DNA of 7,535 bases from Oscillospiraceae bacterium (lineage in GTDB: Bacteria > Bacillota_A > Clostridia > Oscillospirales > Oscillospiraceae): contig JAFYLN010000038.1 in NCBI GenBank assembly GCA_017537045.1, positions 1 through 7,535 of the forward strand. The letters run 5' to 3'. The notes under the pieces were generated by a model. The model was given only the letters and a program-made list of their open reading frames with translations, had not been told where the DNA came from and did no database searches. Positions 4,509-7,535 of the stretch are shown here, piece after piece. Both the position numbers and the translations under genes were made by a program. Each line of letters starts with the position of its first letter. Positions within the stretch are counted from its first letter, which is position 1.

Positions 4509-5954
4509 TTACTCCATCAGCCGATTGACGATTTCAATGGTCTTAACTTCATCGAAATCATATCTGAAGATGGAGGCGATAATGATTTGATTGTCAGCAA
4601 AATCACGCTTGAGAATGTCGACCATGAGCTGGATATTTGTCTGATCCACTTCTTTTCCGCTGGGAGAATCCAGAATAATGGGGAGTTTGATTCCCAGGGC
4701 CTTCTCAATCTCAATGATGTATGCTAACCGGAAAGCAAACACTGTTTTATGGAGAACTGCACCGGACAACTCCTTAAGATTGGAAGTGAAAATATAGGAA
4801 GCAGCGATGGTTTCGCTGTTGCCCACACCCAATTCAGTGGCATATTTCACGATGTTCCGATAAAGAGAAGAAACCACGCTGTTATTTGCCTTTGTCTTAT
4901 CGGTGATCTCTTTCCGGATAGACTGAAGCGCCTTTTCGATCCGTTTGATTTCTTTCTCGATAGCTACAGCATTGATCGGGACTGCGGCAATTTTCTTATC
5001 AAAAATCTCTACCATATTTTCAGACTGGAAAAATGCCATCTGCTGCTCTTCGCTGTCTTTTTCTTTCTCCAACGCTGCAATCTTACTTGTGACCGAAGCC
5101 AACTCAGATGCGATGATTTTCCGCTTTGCGACCAAGAAATCAATGGTGTCAGATAGTCCAACGACATTATCGACCGTCACAGGAATCGTATCACCGTTCG
5201 GCGTTCGGACCATCAGCTTCATTTCTGCCACAAAATTGCGGAACCGCTTATTGTCCTTTAGGGCGTGATCAATGCGGGCCAGTTCAGCTTTTAAACGTTT
5301 TTGCTGAATGAGAAGCTGATTGGTCGCAACATCCGCCTCTTCATAGTAGCTGTCAGCCGCAAGGGATCCGCTTTCTGCGATAATGGTTTCCCGGTATTGC
5401 GCAACACTGAACATCTGCTTGTACTTGCTGAGTTCCTTTGCAAGCTGGGCTTCCTTCCTGATGAGCGCAGAGCAGTCTCGTCCAGAAATACCACGAATCA
5501 GCTCTTCGATATTGAAATGGATGCTGCCAATCACGGTTCCCCGGTTCAGCAGGGTCCAGCCTTTTTCCTGGTCTACATAGAAAGCGCCCAGCAGGTTGTC
5601 GAGGATTTCTGCATTATCTGTCCCGTACAAAACTCTGTGGAGTTCGTCCATCTGGTCAGGCAGGACATAGGTGACTTGCTCACCGTTTAGTGTTGCAACG
5701 ATATAGCTATTACTGCACCGGAAGAGCGTAATATCCCCGCATTTTTCGCAGGAGAGGTTTGCAGTCACCTCGCAGCGGTCGAACTTGATTTTTCGTGTAT
5801 TAGGAATGTTGTATCCCAGCGAGTACAGCATAAAGCGCAGAAGTGTAGTCTTTCCTCGGCTGTTTTTTTCGCTATGGATCAAATTAACGCCACTTGTGAA
5901 ATCCACAAGGCGTTCAGCCAACCCTTCCTTAATGTGGATTGAGCGAAAAATCAT
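4509..5954 (-). CDS. SMC/Rad50-like ABC ATPase of a nuclease-coupled defence module
   Basis: A 481-aa ATPase expected to bind or sense DNA and switch the partner nuclease on. Walker A is seen at 28-38 (SEKNSRGKTTL, with N31, G34, K35 and T36), a Q-loop-like YVDQEKGW at 126-133, coiled-coil-prone stretches at about 205-235 and 270-355, a signature-like LKELSGAVLHKTVFAFRLA at 393-411, and Walker B LPIILDSPSGKEVD at 424-437, with D429 and a Ser where many ABC proteins have the catalytic Glu. A CEKC pair (69-72) sits in the N-terminal lobe. NSxGKTT plus LDSP is the pattern I associate with Lamassu LmuB and ABC-3C ATPases. The arms are short compared with SMC proteins. The start ATG overlaps the upstream stop (ATGA), with GAGAGGGG before it. 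Confidence 0.82.
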   Translation of the reverse strand: MIFRSIHIKEGLAERLVDFTSGVNLIHSEKNSRGKTTLLRFMLYSLGYNIPNTRKIKFDRCEVTANLSCEKCGDITLFRCSNSYIVATLNGEQVTYVLPDQMDELHRVLYGTDNAEILDNLLGAFYVDQEKGWTLLNRGTVIGSIHFNIEELIRGISGRDCSALIRKEAQLAKELSKYKQMFSVAQYRETIIAESGSLAADSYYEEADVATNQLLIQQKRLKAELARIDHALKDNKRFRNFVAEMKLMVRTPNGDTIPVTVDNVVGLSDTIDFLVAKRKIIASELASVTSKIAALEKEKDSEEQQMAFFQSENMVEIFDKKIAAVPINAVAIEKEIKRIEKALQSIRKEITDKTKANNSVVSSLYRNIVKYATELGVGNSETIAASYIFTSNLKELSGAVLHKTVFAFRLAYIIEIEKALGIKLPIILDSPSGKEVDQTNIQLMVDILKRDFADNQIIIASIFRYDFDEVKTIEIVNRLME

Positions 5955-6955
5955 AAGTTCACCCCTCTCTTAATCTTGTCGATGGTGATTCGTCTGCGAA
6001 CGATATTGTACAGAACAACCTTCGTGAGTCCTTCCTGTGTCTCTGCATCCATACCCGGTACGGAGAATTCCTCGTAGTAATCTCTCCAGGTTTGTTCAAC
6101 AAATTCATTCATTCTTTCGCCAGCTCGTTTGGTGCCGCGGAAACTGTTGTAATCGGATAGCACCCTGGTAAAGAATTCAATGCGCTCACAGCAGTTGTCG
6201 ATAGTGTCCTTGTAGTGGTGGACGATTTCGTCATATACAGCAGGGTCAAACTGGTTCAGGAAGTCATCATCGCACTTGGCAATATCCGTTGCGATCACCA
6301 TAATCGGCCAGATTATATTTTTCTTATCCAACTGTATCGCGGCATTTGCCTTGGAGCCGTTGGTGAAGATGTCCCAGTGCCAGATCTCCAGCAAGCGCTT
6401 CCCTAAGCCGGGGATATTGATATCCAGATCTCCGATGAAATCATCAATCGCTTTCATAACCGCCTTGTACCGCTCGGAATCATTTTCGGTTTCGAACGGA
6501 AACACCTGCACAGTGAACTTGTCCAGATCCAATGGTGTGGGGATATCCTTAAGATAATCGGTTACGATTGCCTGCGCAGAAGGAGGTAATGTTGCGAACT
6601 CTCGGTGCGTGGGCTGCCAGAAAATGCTCCGTGAACCATCATCGTTAAAAGGATTCGGAGAGTTCGTGATCAGAATAAGCTGCTTAGCGTCGACCTTCTG
6701 GCAGGCTTCAGAAAGCGACACAAGAGCATTCTGTAGGTTCCGACGCACATTGTGAAAGTCGGAACTGCTGTTTACAATAGCTTTGGCCTGAGCCAGAATG
6801 TGCTGATTGTTGTTCAATGTCAAATCGATATCTTCGTAATCGCCTTCCAAGCGAAGGGACTTCAGATCGCTGATATTTTCAAGCATCAAAACAATTGCGG
6901 CGTTTACCTGAAAATCAAAGCCAAAGACAACGGAACTTGCTCTTCGATTTGCCAT
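5951..6955 (-). CDS. Cap4/DUF4297-like nuclease, effector partner of the ABC ATPase
   Basis: A 334-aa protein with an N-terminal PD-(D/E)xK-like nuclease signature: GFDFQVNAA (12-20), LEGDYEDIDL (36-45) with acidic E41, D42 and D44, and the strand HILAQAKAIV (52-61), where Q56-A57-K58 replaces ExK. The GFxFQ...EDID...QxK order is that of Cap4/DUF4297 dsDNA nucleases found in CBASS, Lamassu and ABC-3C systems. The C-terminal half is helical, with RGTKRAGERMNEFVEQTW (about 272-289), and probably docks to the ATPase. The second ATG (6955) is preferred because GAGGG (6962-6966) touches the first ATG at 6961 but is 6 nt from this one. The ATGA junction with the ATPase gene implies fixed stoichiometry. 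It probably cuts DNA nonspecifically after activation; that is inferred from the family. Confidence 0.75.
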   Translation of the reverse strand: MANRRASSVVFGFDFQVNAAIVLMLENISDLKSLRLEGDYEDIDLTLNNNQHILAQAKAIVNSSSDFHNVRRNLQNALVSLSEACQKVDAKQLILITNSPNPFNDDGSRSIFWQPTHREFATLPPSAQAIVTDYLKDIPTPLDLDKFTVQVFPFETENDSERYKAVMKAIDDFIGDLDINIPGLGKRLLEIWHWDIFTNGSKANAAIQLDKKNIIWPIMVIATDIAKCDDDFLNQFDPAVYDEIVHHYKDTIDNCCERIEFFTRVLSDYNSFRGTKRAGERMNEFVEQTWRDYYEEFSVPGMDAETQEGLTKVVLYNIVRRRITIDKIKRGVNL

Positions 6956-6979
6956 TTTCATCCCTCTTTCTGTTGGATA

Positions 6980-7008
6980 AGTATACTTTTTAGATTATTT
7001 TACCACAC
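6980..7008 (-). promoter_or_regulatory. Possible promoter of the nuclease/ATPase operon
   Basis: A good -10 (TATACT on the minus strand, 6980-6985) sits 25 nt before the chosen ATG in an AT-rich stretch. At 17 nt spacing the -35 position reads GTGTGG, a poor match; a TTGGCA occurs at 7011-7016 but too far away. It may need an activator or be weak, or the operon may also be read through from the upstream sigma factor gene. Confidence 0.35.
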
Positions 7009-7031
7009 TCTGCCAATGAATAGCAACCATG

Positions 7032-7535
7032 TTACAGTCCTTTGGTTGCTGTGATCTTCGTATCCACATATGCCCGGCGCCAGAGGTGCAGGTCACTGCC
7101 GTGGTAAACTTCCTTTGCGTGGCGGACCGCGGCATCCTGTGCCTTATAGACTCCGTCGATGGTCAGCTCCAAGCGGAGCGCCAGCTCTGCCTTGATCATT
7201 TTCCGATAACCGTAGATTCCGTAGAAATGTCCCAGGATGAACCGGTCCCGCTTGCCAAGCTGATCGAAAATCGCCGGCAGTTTCTCCAGCCAGATCTTGG
7301 TCATAACGATATGCTCCACGGACTCCGTGGAGTTTTTCTGTTCCAGAATGCCGCCGATGTTTATGTAGTTATCCGCCGTCGGCTCTTCGCTTTCTTTTGC
7401 CAGATCATCAATGGACAGATGCCGTTTATTAAACTCCAAATACATTGCTACATCTGCCATGCTGATTTTCAGGACACGGGCAATCTCTGCGGGAGAGGTT
7501 CCGTTATCATAGTACATGCGCCGAACCTCCCGCAC
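7032..7535 (-). CDS. Sigma-70 family RNA polymerase sigma factor, C-terminal part (5' end outside window)
   Basis: The frame is open to the window edge, so only the last 167 or so residues are seen. Residues about 8-33 (YYDNGTSPAEIARVLKISMA and on) form a region 3-like HTH, followed by a HLSIDDLAKE linker of the kind that precedes region 4. Region 4 then follows: LEKLPAIFDQLGKRDRFILGHFYG resembles the 'LPxRExxVLxxRFG' helix, and AELALRLELTIDGVYKAQDAAVRHAKE is the HTH that would contact the -35 element. The order of parts supports a group 2-4 sigma factor rather than a phage repressor. No promoter typical of the downstream modules can be tied to it. The 77-bp gap to the nuclease gene leaves co-transcription possible. 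Confidence 0.7.
   Translation of the reverse strand: MREVRRMYYDNGTSPAEIARVLKISMADVAMYLEFNKRHLSIDDLAKESEEPTADNYINIGGILEQKNSTESVEHIVMTKIWLEKLPAIFDQLGKRDRFILGHFYGIYGYRKMIKAELALRLELTIDGVYKAQDAAVRHAKEVYHGSDLHLWRRAYVDTKITATKGL
7314..7337 (+). terminator. Terminator-like hairpin antisense to the sigma factor gene
   Basis: CTCCACGGA-C-TCCGTGGAG is a perfect 9+9 bp inverted repeat followed on the plus strand by TTTTT, which looks like an intrinsic terminator facing against the sigma gene. Its position inside a coding region (in the linker before region 4) may make it chance, or it may stop antisense transcripts. Confidence 0.3.

Noticed and set aside
4749..5156. Plus-strand open frame of 135 codons, and other plus-strand frames between 4395 and 6557
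   Set aside because: They are antisense to well-supported ATPase and nuclease genes and lack ribosome binding sites and recognisable motifs.
7022..7050. AGCAACC / GGTTGCT inverted repeat as terminator of the sigma gene
   Set aside because: The 7-bp stem spans the stop codon with a 15-nt loop and is not followed by a T tract, so it is too weak to annotate.

Overview
The window looks like the edge of a defence-rich mobile island in a gut Clostridia genome, most likely of the Oscillospiraceae/Ruminococcaceae type. The reasons are strong AGGAGG-type ribosome binding sites, sigma-A promoters with 17-nt spacers, moderate GC, tightly packed operons, and at the left end a family of short palindromes separated by AACTTCAC, a style of intergenic repeat I associate with that group. 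The taxonomic call is inference.

Left edge (1-285): four mini-palindromes (13-80), a perfect 19-bp hairpin (89-129), then the 3' part of a tRNA-Leu(TAG) gene on the minus strand (130-182) that breaks off in the anticodon loop. A 3' tRNA fragment with no 5' half is the usual scar of an element integrated into a tRNA gene. Its orientation puts chromosome on the left and the inserted island on the right, running through the rest of the window.

Restriction-modification module (221-3652): an extended -10 promoter drives two tandem paralogous small proteins (183 and 197 aa) with PD-(D/E)xK nuclease signatures. They converge on a 726-aa N6-adenine DNA methyltransferase (FxGxG-type motif I, NPPW, TaqI-like C-terminus) with two N-terminal helix-turn-helix segments. 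The methyltransferase has its own near-consensus promoter, whose -35 box lies inside a 14-bp palindrome, suggesting self-regulation. The 3' ends of the second nuclease and the methyltransferase overlap by 30 bp.

Middle (3666-4410): a terminator, then two tandem 102-aa paralogs of unknown function, closely coupled and read leftward from their own promoter.

Nuclease/ATPase module (4441-6985): a 334-aa Cap4/DUF4297-like nuclease gene is coupled by an ATGA overlap to a 481-aa SMC/Rad50-like ABC ATPase gene and followed by a terminator. This fits the Lamassu / ABC-three-component class of anti-phage or anti-plasmid systems, in an apparent two-gene form without a middle component.

Right edge (7032-7535): the C-terminal part of a sigma-70 family factor (regions 3 and 4), running off the window. 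Together the genes form at least two independent defence modules beside an integration site; no integrase is inside the window.
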